A stretch of 64,000 bases of DNA from NCBI GenBank assembly GCA_947494325.1, contig CANLUS010000002.1, positions 62,001-126,000 on the forward strand, in the 5' to 3' direction. Origin of the DNA: an uncultured Flavobacteriaceae bacterium (GTDB lineage: Bacteria > Bacteroidota > Bacteroidia > Flavobacteriales > Flavobacteriaceae). Every line of letters begins with the position of its first letter. Position 1 is the first letter of the stretch. Shown here piece after piece: positions 25,750 through 35,584 of this stretch. The position numbers and the translations under genes are program-made. The notes beneath the pieces are model-generated. The model saw only the letters and a program-made list of their open reading frames with translations. It made no database searches and was not told the origin of the DNA.

Positions 25750-26190
25750 ATGGCTAAATCACAACAAACATACAATAAGAAAGAAAAAGAAAAGAAGCGT
25801 TTAAAGAAAAGAGAAGATAAGAAAAAGAAAAAAGAAGCACGTAAAGCAGAAAAGGAAGTAGGAGCGGGAATACCATTTGCATATGTAGATCATAACGGTA
25901 ACTTATCGGATACTCCACCAGATCCGAATATGAAAGTCAAAATTGATGCAGAAAGTATTAGCCTAGACTATAAAAAAGAACATGTTGAAGTAGATCCTAT
26001 TCGTAAAGGAAAAGTATCTTTTTTTGACACTTCTAAAGGTTTTGGATTTATTACAGATTCTGAAAATCAAGAAAAATATTTTACCCATGTAAGTGGCCTT
26101 ATCGATCAAATTACTGAAAACGATAAGGTGCAATTTGAACTCGAGAAAGGCATGAAAGGTCTGAATGCAGTTCGCGTTAAAAAGATTTAG
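25750..26190 (+). CDS. Cold-shock domain protein with basic N-terminal extension
   Basis: This 146-residue protein has a strongly basic Lys/Glu/Arg-rich N-terminus (residues 1-38, such as KEKKRLKKREDKKKKKEAR), an acidic linker, and a C-terminal cold-shock domain from about residue 85. The RNP1 motif KGFGFI is at GKVSFFDTSKGFGFITD, and the RNP2-like KYFTHVSGL follows. Such proteins bind single-stranded RNA or DNA as chaperones. The extended form is common in flavobacteria. A long leader precedes it, so cold or growth-phase control is plausible. Confidence 0.88.
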   Translation: MAKSQQTYNKKEKEKKRLKKREDKKKKKEARKAEKEVGAGIPFAYVDHNGNLSDTPPDPNMKVKIDAESISLDYKKEHVEVDPIRKGKVSFFDTSKGFGFITDSENQEKYFTHVSGLIDQITENDKVQFELEKGMKGLNAVRVKKI

Positions 26191-26408
26191 ACTGCTTTAA
26201 AAGGTACCTTTAGGTGTAATCTTACCAACTAATTTCATTTTTTAAATTGAAATAAATTCTATTTACAATTCTAAAATCTACTGGTTGTATGCGTATGAAT
26301 GACGTGATAAATCAAGCTTTAGAATTTCTTTAGACTTTGTGTTTATGTTTACTTTATAATAAAATAGCGAGAAATACGTTAATTAAATGATTATAAAGAA
26401 ATATAAAT

Positions 26409-27899
26409 ATGACTACTAACTACGTTTCATGTAATATTTCTCCTCTAACTGAATACAATCCTTCGACGACTAACCCTTGGGATTCCATAAAAGTAAGGCA
26501 TCTTCATAACCGAATTGCTTTTGGTATTAATACCTCATCAATTGCAAATGCATTGGCGCAATCGCCCTCGGCGTATATTGACGCGTTAATAGATAATGCA
26601 ATGGCGTTAGCACCAACAGTTGAACCAGCCTGGGTTCCTCTAGATCCTGCCGATTATGCGGCCAATGGATTTACATATGGGGAAGATGAAAATCGAGATC
26701 TTGTTGACGAAACTCAGTATGCTTTTATCAAAGAGTTAATTGATAATGGTGTAAGAGGAAGACTGACCTTTTTTTGGCATAACCATTTTGTAACTATAGC
26801 TCATGAATATGACTTTGCAGGTTATGCATATAGATACTTTATGGCATTACAACGTAATTCGTTTGGTAATTTTAGAACTTTCATTACCGAAATGGGTTTA
26901 GATAACGCCATGTTAAAGTTTTTAAACGGCTTCGAAAGTACCGTAGAAAGTCCAAATGAAAACTATGCTAGAGAGTTATATGAATTGTTTGCTTTGGGGG
27001 AAGGTAATGGATACACAGAAGATGATATTGTTGAAACCTCACGAGCTTTAACAGGGTACAACGAATATGTTAATGGTGAAAATTCAAGTATTATTTTTAA
27101 TGCAGACAATTTTGATGTTGAAGAGAAAACTATTTTTGAGCAAACGGGTAACTGGGGGTATAATGATGTTATAGATATCTTATTTGATCAAAAAACAGAA
27201 CTCATTGCCCGATATATATGTGAGAAGATCTATATTAACTTCGTAAGCCCTGAGGTAGATGACGTTATTAGAACAAATATTATCAATCCTTTAGGTGCAA
27301 TTTTTATCAGTAATAATTTTGAAATAGCTCCAGTATTAAAAACGCTATTTAAAAGCGAGCACTTTTTCGATGAGAAAGCTAGAAATACCATTATTAAAAG
27401 TCCACTTGATCTTATCATCCAGTTTATCACAGCTACAGGTTTTAATTTTGGCGACTACGATATGTATAAAGAATTTGTGAAGAATGCTTCAAGGGTATTC
27501 GATCAAGATATTATGAACCCACCAACTGTTTTTGGATGGCCAGGAGATCGAGATTGGATAAATTCTGGTACGATTACCTTTAGAGCCGGGTTTTTAAGCG
27601 ATGATATGCTGACTTTAGCTCGAGAACAAGATGAGGAGCAATTTCGGCAATTTGCAATCGATGTATCAGGTAATAGTAATGATGCAGATGTGGTAACGAA
27701 AGATATTTTCGAAGCGTTGATGGGCGAAGTTCCCTATACCTTAGACGATTTTGAAACCGGCATAGATATTTTTAAAAGTAGTGTTCCATCTAATTATTTT
27801 GAAGATGATATTTGGACATTAAGTTTTGAGGGAGTTCCACTTCAAGTGCGAGACCTCATTGAATATATAGTTTCTCTCCCAGATTATCAACTTAAATAG
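26409..27899 (+). CDS. DUF1800 family protein
   Basis: This 496-residue protein matches the DUF1800 family: an N-terminal HLHNRIAFG segment, GRLTFFWHNHFVTIAHE (the WHNHF motif), and ENYARELYELFALGEGNGYTEDDIVETSRALTGYN. The last is the strongest signature (ARELLELHTLG-x3-YTE-D in most members). The biochemical role is unknown; members are almost always followed by a DUF1501 protein, as here (6 bp gap). I see no signal peptide. Fully helical content is expected. The gap 26191-26408 upstream holds only AT-rich DNA with a 12-bp palindrome at 26200-26211. Confidence 0.9.
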   Translation: MTTNYVSCNISPLTEYNPSTTNPWDSIKVRHLHNRIAFGINTSSIANALAQSPSAYIDALIDNAMALAPTVEPAWVPLDPADYAANGFTYGEDENRDLVDETQYAFIKELIDNGVRGRLTFFWHNHFVTIAHEYDFAGYAYRYFMALQRNSFGNFRTFITEMGLDNAMLKFLNGFESTVESPNENYARELYELFALGEGNGYTEDDIVETSRALTGYNEYVNGENSSIIFNADNFDVEEKTIFEQTGNWGYNDVIDILFDQKTELIARYICEKIYINFVSPEVDDVIRTNIINPLGAIFISNNFEIAPVLKTLFKSEHFFDEKARNTIIKSPLDLIIQFITATGFNFGDYDMYKEFVKNASRVFDQDIMNPPTVFGWPGDRDWINSGTITFRAGFLSDDMLTLAREQDEEQFRQFAIDVSGNSNDADVVTKDIFEALMGEVPYTLDDFETGIDIFKSSVPSNYFEDDIWTLSFEGVPLQVRDLIEYIVSLPDYQLK

Positions 27900-27905
27900 A
27901 AACTT

Positions 27906-29525
27906 ATGTGCACAACAAAAGAATCACAACCAACTAAAGATACGCATACAAATTGTAATACAGATGACCACCATAAATGGAATAGACGATCATTTTTACA
28001 AACCTTAGGATTAGGTGGAGCAGGAGCTACATTAATGATGAATGGTATTCCGATGGCTTTCGGTCAACCTACTCCATTAACTACAGCTTTGAGTAGCTCA
28101 GAATCAGGCAGAGTATTGTTGATTATAAGACTACAAGGTGGGAATGATGGTTTAAATACTATTGTACCAATTTATGACTATGATCGTTACGCAAATGCGC
28201 GACCTACGATACGCCATGAAATGGCAGATATACATAAGTTGTCTAATGATTTTGGAATTCCAAGTTATTTGCAAAATGCAATCGAGCCAATCTGGGAAGG
28301 GGGATGTATGAAAGTAGTTCAAGGTACCGGTTATGAGAATCAAAACTTGTCACATTTTACTGGAACTGATAATATGTCTAGAGGAACTGATGATGATTTA
28401 ATAGAAACTGGGGTGTATGGTAGACATTTTGAAGAAATTTATCCTGATTATTTGTTAAACTTACCAGATGCACCTCCAGCAGTACAAATAGGAGGGGTTG
28501 GTGATATTATGTTCACAGGTAACGAGAGTAATTTTGCTTTTACGATCGCTAATACGCGACAGTTAGAAAGAATTATTGATAGTGATGCGTTTTACGATGT
28601 TGCTGATATACCGGATTGCACAAGAGGATCGCAATTGAAATATGTGAGGGGAATTTTAAATACTACGTTAAAATACTCGGGTGTCATAAAAGATGCTGCA
28701 CGTGCTCAAACAAATACTGTTGAGTTTCCTGACACTAATTTAGGTCGTGCTTTATCAATTATATCAAAAACTGTGAAAGATGGCATGGGAACTTGTGTGT
28801 ACATGGTAAGTTTGAATGGATTTGATACGCATGCCAATCAGCCAGATAGACATCAAGAGTTGCTAACTAATATTTCTGAATCTGTGACCGCATTTTATAG
28901 AGATTTAGAGCCTACTGGAAGGGATAGAGATGTATTAACAATGACTTTTTCAGAATTTGGAAGACGCGTACGAGAAAATGGATCAAATGGAACAGACCAT
29001 GGTACGGCGGCACCTATGATGCTTTTTGGCCCAGCACTTAATGGAAACGGTTTTATCGGAGAACATCCAAGTTTGGCTAACTTAACTCGAGGTGGTAATT
29101 TAAGATATACTACAGACTATATAGATGTTTATGGTACAGTTATGGAAGAATGGTTATGTGTAGACCCTAGTGTGATCAATCAATCTATACCTCGCCCTTA
29201 TAATAAGCTAGATTTAGGCTTTAGTTGTTCAAGCACTGTACGAAATCATGATTATATTGTTAGAGAGAATTTTGAACATACACCTGTCTATCAAGAGGAA
29301 CGCGTTTCGGTTAGAATTGATAATAACTTCCCAGAAAACTATAAGATTTCACTTTATAATATTATTGGACAGAATTTAGGTGTAGTTTTTGACGACACAT
29401 TAGAACCAGGCTTACACGATATCAGTATTACCGACAGATTTCCACGTTTAACACCAGGAGTTTATATTTATAGTATCAATAAAAGTAATAAAAATTATAG
29501 TAAAAAAATTGTAATTAATAGTTGA
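27906..29525 (+). CDS. DUF1501 family protein with Tat-type signal and T9SS type A tail
   Basis: This 539-residue protein starts with a hydrophilic stretch, then NRRSFLQTLGLGGAGATLM, a twin-arginine-type signal (about residues 27-50). The DUF1501 domain follows (VLLIIRLQGGNDGLNTIVP, then YMVSLNGFDTHANQ and FSEFGRRVRENGSNGTDHGTAAP), an alkaline-phosphatase-like fold with His/Asp metal ligands. The last about 80 residues look like a type A T9SS sorting domain (ISLYNIIGQNLG, then PGVYIYSINKSNKNYSKKIVIN). This suggests folded export by Tat and then surface delivery by T9SS. It is translated directly after the DUF1800 gene. Confidence 0.9.
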   Translation: MCTTKESQPTKDTHTNCNTDDHHKWNRRSFLQTLGLGGAGATLMMNGIPMAFGQPTPLTTALSSSESGRVLLIIRLQGGNDGLNTIVPIYDYDRYANARPTIRHEMADIHKLSNDFGIPSYLQNAIEPIWEGGCMKVVQGTGYENQNLSHFTGTDNMSRGTDDDLIETGVYGRHFEEIYPDYLLNLPDAPPAVQIGGVGDIMFTGNESNFAFTIANTRQLERIIDSDAFYDVADIPDCTRGSQLKYVRGILNTTLKYSGVIKDAARAQTNTVEFPDTNLGRALSIISKTVKDGMGTCVYMVSLNGFDTHANQPDRHQELLTNISESVTAFYRDLEPTGRDRDVLTMTFSEFGRRVRENGSNGTDHGTAAPMMLFGPALNGNGFIGEHPSLANLTRGGNLRYTTDYIDVYGTVMEEWLCVDPSVINQSIPRPYNKLDLGFSCSSTVRNHDYIVRENFEHTPVYQEERVSVRIDNNFPENYKISLYNIIGQNLGVVFDDTLEPGLHDISITDRFPRLTPGVYIYSINKSNKNYSKKIVINS

Positions 29526-29551
29526 TGTTTTGTACTGTAAATAGCTAAAAA

Positions 29552-29926
29552 TCAATTATTTATTGTCATTTTTTGTATGGTGACAATAGTGTCGCAATTT
29601 TCGACATAAATGGAGGCTTCTTTTTGTAATAAGTAGCCGTCAATCCAATAGTATCTGCATGGTTCTTGACGGACTTTACTTTTTGAAAAATCAATATCTC
29701 CCTTTAGTAACAATTCAGCTACAGATGCTGAATCAATTTTATTAGAAACCATCATTTGATGGACGTCATCAGTATAAACTCTATGCTTATTTCGTAAAAT
29801 TTCTAACATCCTAGCATTGGGCAAATAATTACAAGAAGCATTTTTGCCATTTAATATAAATAATACAATGACGATACCTGCGGCAAATCCAAATCCGAAA
29901 AGAGTAAAGCGACGTTTAAGGTTCAT
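29552..29926 (-). CDS. Small membrane-anchored protein (DUF4258-like)
   Basis: This 124-residue protein has an N-terminal hydrophobic anchor (residues 8-25) and an exported or periplasmic domain containing three cysteines (NASCNYLPNAR, QEPCRYYW, VENCDTI). Similar flavobacterial proteins carry the label DUF4258, which I recall but have not verified. It lies 5 bp downstream of the alanine dehydrogenase gene on the same strand and is probably the last gene of the unit yebC, tsaE, ald. Its function is unknown. Confidence 0.55.
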   Translation of the reverse strand: MNLKRRFTLFGFGFAAGIVIVLFILNGKNASCNYLPNARMLEILRNKHRVYTDDVHQMMVSNKIDSASVAELLLKGDIDFSKSKVRQEPCRYYWIDGYLLQKEASIYVENCDTIVTIQKMTINN

Positions 29927-29931
29927 ATAAT

Positions 29932-31131
29932 TTAAATAATCAATAAATTAATATCTCTAAAAGGAAGATTGAACCAATCAGCAACGGCTCTATTGGTTAG
30001 AATTCCGTGGTAAAAGTACATACCTTTTCTGAGACTTTTATTGAATCGTACGGCATTTTCAATGCCTCCTTCTTCAGCAATATCAAGTAGGTAAGGAGTG
30101 AAAATATTACTAATTGATAATGAGGCTGTTCTTGAGTATCTGGATGGGATATTGGGCACGCAATAATGGATAACCCCGTGCTTCGTGAATGTTGGCTTTT
30201 TATGTGTTGTGATTTCTGAAGTTTCAAAGCACCCGCCACTATCGATACTCACATCTACAACAACGGAGCCATCTTTCATTTGCTCAACCATTTCTTCATT
30301 CACAATAATAGGCGTTCTCGTTTTACCACGTACTGCACCAATAGCGATATCACAACGCATTAATGCTTTTTGCAATGTTTTCGGCTGTATGGTCGACGTA
30401 TAAACAGGAGAATTTAAATTTTGTTGCAAACGTCGTAATTTTGTAATAGAGTTGTCGAAAACCTTCACTCTGGCTCCCAGTCCTAAGGCAGATCTTGCTG
30501 CGAACTCGCCAACGGTACCTGCTCCCAAAATAACTACATCAGAAGGAGGAACACCACCAATATTTCCAAATAACAATCCATTTCCACCATTATTGTTAGT
30601 CATTAATTCAGCCGCAATTAGTACTGACGATATTCCAGCAATTTCACTGAGCGATTTTACCACAGGAAACACCCCATGTTCATCGGTAATAAAATCGAAG
30701 GCAATAGCCGTAATCCTTTTTTTTGCAAGCGTTTCGAAATACTTTTTGTTTTGAGTTTTTAATTGTAAAGCAGAAAACAAGGTGCTTTGCGGATTCATCC
30801 AACCAATTTCCTTAATTGTTGGAGGTTCAACTTTTAAAATAAGGTTGCATCCAAATACTTCTTCTGTGCTATATGATATTTTTGCTCCAGCTTCCGAATA
30901 TTCGGTATCACTGTAATTAGAACCATCTCCCGCACCTGATTCCAATACAATTCGATGCCCATGATTGGTCAGAGCGGCAACGGCGTCTGGAGTTAGGCAA
31001 ATACGTTTTTCTTGAAGATGGGTTTCTTTAGGAATTCCTATGAATAATTCACCTTTTTGTTTTTTTACCTCAAGCATTTCTTCTTGTGGTAATAACTCTT
31101 CTTTACTAAAAGGCGAAAATTGCTTACTCAT
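29932..31131 (-). CDS. ald: Alanine dehydrogenase
   Basis: This 399-residue enzyme interconverts alanine and pyruvate/NH3 with NAD. Motifs: the N-terminal GIPKETHLQEKRICLTPDAV, the Rossmann dinucleotide site VVILGAGTVGEFAARSALGLGARVKVFDNS, and DVSIDSGGCFETSEITTHKKPTFTKHGVIHYCVPNIPS. Bacteroidota forms are longer than the 370-residue Bacillus enzyme because of an N-terminal extension (MSKQFSPFSKEELLPQEEML), as seen here. It is in an apparent operon with tsaE (6 bp upstream). Confidence 0.93.
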   Translation of the reverse strand: MSKQFSPFSKEELLPQEEMLEVKKQKGELFIGIPKETHLQEKRICLTPDAVAALTNHGHRIVLESGAGDGSNYSDTEYSEAGAKISYSTEEVFGCNLILKVEPPTIKEIGWMNPQSTLFSALQLKTQNKKYFETLAKKRITAIAFDFITDEHGVFPVVKSLSEIAGISSVLIAAELMTNNNGGNGLLFGNIGGVPPSDVVILGAGTVGEFAARSALGLGARVKVFDNSITKLRRLQQNLNSPVYTSTIQPKTLQKALMRCDIAIGAVRGKTRTPIIVNEEMVEQMKDGSVVVDVSIDSGGCFETSEITTHKKPTFTKHGVIHYCVPNIPSRYSRTASLSISNIFTPYLLDIAEEGGIENAVRFNKSLRKGMYFYHGILTNRAVADWFNLPFRDINLLII

Positions 31132-31137
31132 AAATGT

Positions 31138-31545
31138 TTATTTGATTGATATTGTACGCGATTGATCTTCGTTTAGAGTCAAATGAATTGCAACAGCATT
31201 TAAAGGTACTAAATTTTTGACTTTATCGGGCCATTCGACAAAGCACCAAACGTCATCATCAAAATAGTCTTCTATGCCCATATCTAAGGCCTCCGTTTCC
31301 TCTTCTATCCTATAAAAATCGAAATGATAGATTGTATTTCCATCTTGAGAACGATATTCATTTACCAATGAAAACGTTGGTGAGCTTACAATATCGTCAA
31401 CATTGAGCTGTCGCACCAACTCTTTGATCAAGGTTGTTTTCCCAACGCCCATATCACCATAAAACAGTAGGACCTTATTAGAGACGTTTTCAATAATATC
31501 TTTGGCAATTGAGGGTAGGTCCTTTAAGTTGTACTTTTTCTTCAT
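31138..31545 (-). CDS. tsaE: tRNA t6A biosynthesis ATPase
   Basis: This 135-residue protein belongs to the TsaE (YjeE) family, which with TsaB and TsaD makes N6-threonylcarbamoyladenosine at position 37 of tRNAs reading ANN codons. The Walker A site is GDMGVGKTTLIK (residues about 29-40), followed by SSPTFSLVNEY and the acidic YHFDFYRIEE with Asp/Glu typical of the family. C-terminal WPDKVKNLVP is also typical. It is followed by ald after 6 bp. Confidence 0.93.
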   Translation of the reverse strand: MKKKYNLKDLPSIAKDIIENVSNKVLLFYGDMGVGKTTLIKELVRQLNVDDIVSSPTFSLVNEYRSQDGNTIYHFDFYRIEEETEALDMGIEDYFDDDVWCFVEWPDKVKNLVPLNAVAIHLTLNEDQSRTISIK

Positions 31546-31583
31546 GGTAGCATATAAATCAAAATAAAATCGTAACCTTTTGA

Positions 31584-32309
31584 TTATGAAGCATTCACTT
31601 CCATAGAATGATATACATTTTGCACATCATCATCTTCTTCCAATTTTTCAAGTAATTTTTCAACTTCAGCCTGCTGTTCTTCAGATAATTTTTTGGTCGT
31701 GGTTGGAATGCGTTCAAATCCCGAGGATAAAATTTCTACGTTATTTTCTTCAAAAAAGGATTGAATAGCACCAAATTGCTCAAAAGGTGCATATATAATT
31801 ACACCTTCCTCATCGATGAAAATTTCTTCAACCTCGAAATCTATAAGTTCTAATTCTAGTTCTTCCATATCAATGGATATATCTTCTTTTTTAACAGTAA
31901 AGTTACAGGTATGATCGAACATAAATACTACAGATCCCGAAGTACCGAAATTACCTTCACATTTGTTAAAAGCAGCTCTGACATTTGCCACGGTTCTATT
32001 GTTATTATCAGTTGCAGTTTCTACTAAAATTGCAATACCATGAGGGGCATACCCTTCAAATAATACTTCTTTGTAATTGGCCGTATCTTTATCGGTTGCT
32101 TTTTTAATCGCGCGTTCTACATTGTCCTTTGGCATATTAGCAGCCTTAGCATTTTGCATAACGGCTCTTAAACGCGAATTCGATTCGGGGTTAGGACCAC
32201 CTTCTTTTACAGCCATCACAATGTCTTTACCGATACGCGTAAAGGTTTTGGCCATAGCCGACCAGCGTTTCATTTTTCTTGCTTTCCTAAATTCGAATGC
32301 TCTTCCCAT
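31584..32309 (-). CDS. yebC: YebC/PmpR family protein
   Basis: This 241-residue protein has the YebC opening (MGRAFEFRKARKMKRWSAMAK) and the motifs NPESNSRLR, ANMPKDNVERAIKKATDK and EGYAPHGIAILVE. Such proteins were first described as transcription regulators. Recent work links YebC to relief of ribosome stalling at proline-rich stretches, and both roles are considered. Length and motif order are standard. It heads the minus-strand unit with tsaE and ald. Confidence 0.93.
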   Translation of the reverse strand: MGRAFEFRKARKMKRWSAMAKTFTRIGKDIVMAVKEGGPNPESNSRLRAVMQNAKAANMPKDNVERAIKKATDKDTANYKEVLFEGYAPHGIAILVETATDNNNRTVANVRAAFNKCEGNFGTSGSVVFMFDHTCNFTVKKEDISIDMEELELELIDFEVEEIFIDEEGVIIYAPFEQFGAIQSFFEENNVEILSSGFERIPTTTKKLSEEQQAEVEKLLEKLEEDDDVQNVYHSMEVNAS

Positions 32310-32363
32310 TTATTAAAAAATATATTTAATCGTTTATAAAGATTTGTTTTACTCTTTTTAGTA

Positions 32364-33992
32364 TCAAACTTGTATTACTCCAAGGTTAAAAGGCTTCTCA
32401 ATAGGAGCGTGGTTTGCTGCTTCAATACCCATAGAAATCCAAGTCCTTGTATCCAGAGGATCAATAACTGCATCAGTCCAGATGCGAGCCGCCGCATAAT
32501 AAGGTGATACCTGAGAATCGTATCGATCTTTAATTCTATTGAAGAGTTCAGCTTCTTTTTCTTTGGTTATTTCTTCACCCTTTTTTAATAAAGAGGCTTT
32601 TTCTATTTGCAGTAATACTTTAGCAGCTGAATTTCCGCTCATTACAGCCAATTCAGCACTAGGCCATGCCACAATAAGTCTAGGGTCGTAGGCCTTGCCG
32701 CACATGGCGTAGTTACCAGCACCGTATGAGTTTCCGATAACAATCGTAAATTTCGGTACCACTGAATTACTTACTGCATTTACCATTTTAGCACCATCTT
32801 TAATAATTCCTCCATGCTCCGATTTACTACCCACCATAAAACCCGTTACATCTTGTAAGAATACTAACGGAATTTTTTTCTGATTACAATTGGCAATAAA
32901 ACGCGTCGCTTTATCGGCAGAATCTGAATAAATCACACCACCAAACTGCATTTCACCCTTCTTCGTTTTTACTATTTTTCGTTGGTTTGCAACAATACCA
33001 ACGGCCCAACCATCAATGCGAGCATAGGCTGTAATTATGGTTTGTCCGTACCCAGCTTTATATTCATCTATTTCAGACTTATCCACAATGCGTTTGATAA
33101 TTTCACGCATATCATATTGCTCATTTCTAGCTTTAGGTAGGATTCCATAAATATCTTTAGGAGAGTTAGTTGGTTTGTTCGATTCAATTCTATTATATCC
33201 AGCTTTATCAAAGTCACCAATCTTAGCTATAATATTTTGAATGGTAGCTAAAGCATCCTTATCATCTTTTGCCTTATAGTCTGTGACTCCCGAAACTTCG
33301 CAATGTGTTGTAGCACCTCCCAAGGTCTCATTATCGATAGTTTCACCGATAGCGGCCTTCACCAAATAACTTCCCGCAAGGAAAATACTTCCTGTCTTAT
33401 CCACAATCAATGCTTCATCGCTCATAATTGGTAGATAGGCTCCCCCTGCAACACAACTACCCATAACAGCAGCAATTTGGGTGATACCCATACTACTCAT
33501 GACGGCATTGTTTCTGAAAATTCTACCAAAATGCTCCTTGTCAGGAAAAATTTCATCTTGCATTGGTAAATACACACCTGCAGAATCAACTAAATAAATA
33601 ATTGGCAACCTGTTTTCAATAGCAATTTCTTGCGCTCTTAAATTCTTTTTGCCAGTAATAGGAAACCAAGCACCAGCTTTAACAGTAGCGTCATTCGCTA
33701 CCACCATACATTGCTTACCTTTTACATAGCCAATTTTTACAACAACGCCTCCACTCGGGCAACCTCCATGTTCTAGATACATCTCATCACCGGCAAAGGC
33801 GCCAATCTCTATAGCATCTCGTTTGTCATCTAACAAAAAGTCAATGCGTTCTCGAGCGGTCATTTTACCCTTTGCATGATGCTTGTCGATTCTTTTTTGC
33901 CCTCCGCCAAGCTTGACTTTTGCGAAACGTTTGCGAAGATCTGATACTAATAATTTATTGTGATCTTCATTTTTATTGAAGTTGATATCCAT
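32364..33992 (-). CDS. Acyl-CoA carboxylase subunit beta (propionyl/methylcrotonyl-CoA type)
   Basis: This 542-residue carboxyltransferase subunit transfers carboxyl groups from biotin to an acyl-CoA. Motifs: KMTARERIDFLLD, CMVVANDATVKAGAWFP, the crotonase-like SAGVYLPMQDEIFPDKEHFGRIF, GSCVAGGAYLP (oxyanion hole) and GNSYGAGNYAMCG in the second half. Sequence style fits methylcrotonyl-CoA carboxylase, but propionyl-CoA cannot be excluded. No biotin carboxylase subunit lies next to it in this window. Leucine degradation is one likely use. The upstream gap 33993-34243 is shared with the divergent coiled-coil gene. Confidence 0.88.
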   Translation of the reverse strand: MDINFNKNEDHNKLLVSDLRKRFAKVKLGGGQKRIDKHHAKGKMTARERIDFLLDDKRDAIEIGAFAGDEMYLEHGGCPSGGVVVKIGYVKGKQCMVVANDATVKAGAWFPITGKKNLRAQEIAIENRLPIIYLVDSAGVYLPMQDEIFPDKEHFGRIFRNNAVMSSMGITQIAAVMGSCVAGGAYLPIMSDEALIVDKTGSIFLAGSYLVKAAIGETIDNETLGGATTHCEVSGVTDYKAKDDKDALATIQNIIAKIGDFDKAGYNRIESNKPTNSPKDIYGILPKARNEQYDMREIIKRIVDKSEIDEYKAGYGQTIITAYARIDGWAVGIVANQRKIVKTKKGEMQFGGVIYSDSADKATRFIANCNQKKIPLVFLQDVTGFMVGSKSEHGGIIKDGAKMVNAVSNSVVPKFTIVIGNSYGAGNYAMCGKAYDPRLIVAWPSAELAVMSGNSAAKVLLQIEKASLLKKGEEITKEKEAELFNRIKDRYDSQVSPYYAAARIWTDAVIDPLDTRTWISMGIEAANHAPIEKPFNLGVIQV

Positions 33993-34151
33993 GCAAATTA
34001 CAGTTAATTGACTATTGGGCTAAAATACAAAAATGGATGAAATCTTAGTAACTCCTTTTGAATTACTTACAGATGGCTCTTGTTTGAATTTAAGTACTTG
34101 TATTTTAAGGGCTAAAATACTATTTGTAACAAAACTCATAGAAATCCTACA

Positions 34152-34159
34152 TATATTTG
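34152..34159 (+). promoter_or_regulatory. TATATTTG -7 box upstream of the AAA+ module
   Basis: The exact TAnnTTTG match is on the plus strand, 84 bases before the ATG at 34244. The nearest TTTG (34123-34126) is 25 bp upstream, wider than usual. It is a plausible promoter for the module's first gene, with a leader of about 78 bases. Confidence 0.4.
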
Positions 34160-34243
34160 AGTAGTTTCTCTTTCTATTTAGATTTTTTTGACGAAATTGC
34201 TTAGCCAAAATATCTTGTTGAACCTTAAAAATAATAAACCAAT

Positions 34244-35584
34244 ATGTCTGATGATTTTGATTTACTAGAAACTAGTTCTAATGAAAAAACCGAAAAAGTT
34301 GATGTGAACTGGGGCAAAGCGATCGATACCATGAAGTCTAAACTTGCTCAAGAAGACGATCCGCAAACCCGTCAAAAAATCTTGAACGCCACCTTAGATG
34401 ATGTAGTTCATATGGCTGAAAAAGATAGAACAACTTTATTAGACGCCATTAAAGACTTAACTGATTACCAAGATGAAGTAGGAATCATTTTTGAGAAATT
34501 CTCTGCCTTAAATGCAGTTGAACAGAAAGTGATTGATGACGCCCAAAAAGCACTAGAAAGAGCCAAAGTAAAACTTGAAGATGCTGAAAATAAGCCAAAT
34601 ACATGGTGGAATAATCTTTGGGGGCGCAAAAGCAAAATTAAAAAGGCTCAAGTAGAACTTCAAGAGGCACAAAAAATACGCGATGGAGCCGATAACAAAG
34701 CAAAAGCAATGTTTCAAGAACGTATTGAGAGTGCAGATGTTCAAACCCTGTTGAGCGAGTTGTCTTACAAAAGCCAGGCGGCAGTAACGCGTTTAAAGAA
34801 TAGAGAAGTTGAAATAAAAGAAGTTGAAGATAAACTACAGACGGCGATTGTAGAAGCTACAAAAAATCATACGAAAGCTTTAGAAAAAAAGAAGGAAGTA
34901 GAATCTAAGTTAGAAGAGCAATATGCTTTGTTAAAGCAAGTGCGTCAAGAACTTGAAGAAATTGTAGACAAACAATCTGCTGCTTATGCAGAAGCAGTTG
35001 GTAAAGTTACCACAGTCGAACAAAAGGTAGAAGAATTAGAAGGACTAAAAAATGCGTACACAACGTTAGCTGCTAGTAAGGATAGCTTCGTTCACAAACA
35101 TAATTTAACAATTAAAGTTTTGACATCTTTACGTAGTAATTTACAAACGCACCGAGCAAAACTCAAGAGTGATACTGAAGAGCGTTTGAAATACTATGAT
35201 GGTTATGTCGTTGCCTTAAAAGCTAGAACTGATCAAGAATTTGCTGCTATTTTAGAACATTTAGGAGTGAAAACTGATGAACACATAGGAGAAACATTAG
35301 CATCTATGCATACTGCGAGTGCGAAGGCACGTCAAGAGATGATGGATAATATTCCGGTTCATGAAAAAGTGATGCAAGGGGTGTATGGTAGTTACGCTGA
35401 GGCTTTGCAAGAAATTAGAGCCAAAGATTCTGAGATTCAAAAGAACTTTGCAGATCGATATGGTATTGATATGAAAGAGATTTTTGAAGATTATTATAAG
35501 GCTGATGGTGCAGCTCCTTCTGAGGACGGAGATAAGCCAGCTTCAGATCCCAAACCAACATCGCACGACGATTTATTGTCTTAA
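34244..35584 (+). CDS. Long coiled-coil protein, first gene of the AAA+ module
   Basis: This 446-residue acidic protein is helical and dominated by coiled coil: roughly residues 90-130 (VEQKVIDDAQKALERAKVKL), 135-160 and 190-270 (KKKEVESKLEEQYALLKQVR and following heptads). It has a helical C-terminal domain (about 285-420) and a disordered acidic tail ending DDLLS. No signal peptide or membrane helix is present. Related Bacteroidota proteins may be auto-labelled microtubule-binding, which reflects coiled coil rather than a known role. It resembles a scaffold or filament-forming partner. It lies upstream of an AAA+ gene set, separated from it by 222 bp that contain an inverted repeat. Confidence 0.6.
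   Translation: MSDDFDLLETSSNEKTEKVDVNWGKAIDTMKSKLAQEDDPQTRQKILNATLDDVVHMAEKDRTTLLDAIKDLTDYQDEVGIIFEKFSALNAVEQKVIDDAQKALERAKVKLEDAENKPNTWWNNLWGRKSKIKKAQVELQEAQKIRDGADNKAKAMFQERIESADVQTLLSELSYKSQAAVTRLKNREVEIKEVEDKLQTAIVEATKNHTKALEKKKEVESKLEEQYALLKQVRQELEEIVDKQSAAYAEAVGKVTTVEQKVEELEGLKNAYTTLAASKDSFVHKHNLTIKVLTSLRSNLQTHRAKLKSDTEERLKYYDGYVVALKARTDQEFAAILEHLGVKTDEHIGETLASMHTASAKARQEMMDNIPVHEKVMQGVYGSYAEALQEIRAKDSEIQKNFADRYGIDMKEIFEDYYKADGAAPSEDGDKPASDPKPTSHDDLLS

Noticed and set aside
26200-26211. Palindrome AAAGGTACCTTT after the cold-shock gene
   Set aside because: Only 12 bp, without T run or nearby start; may be chance.
34020-34208. 62-codon minus-strand frame between carboxylase and coiled-coil genes
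   Set aside because: No conserved features, and it lies in the shared promoter region.
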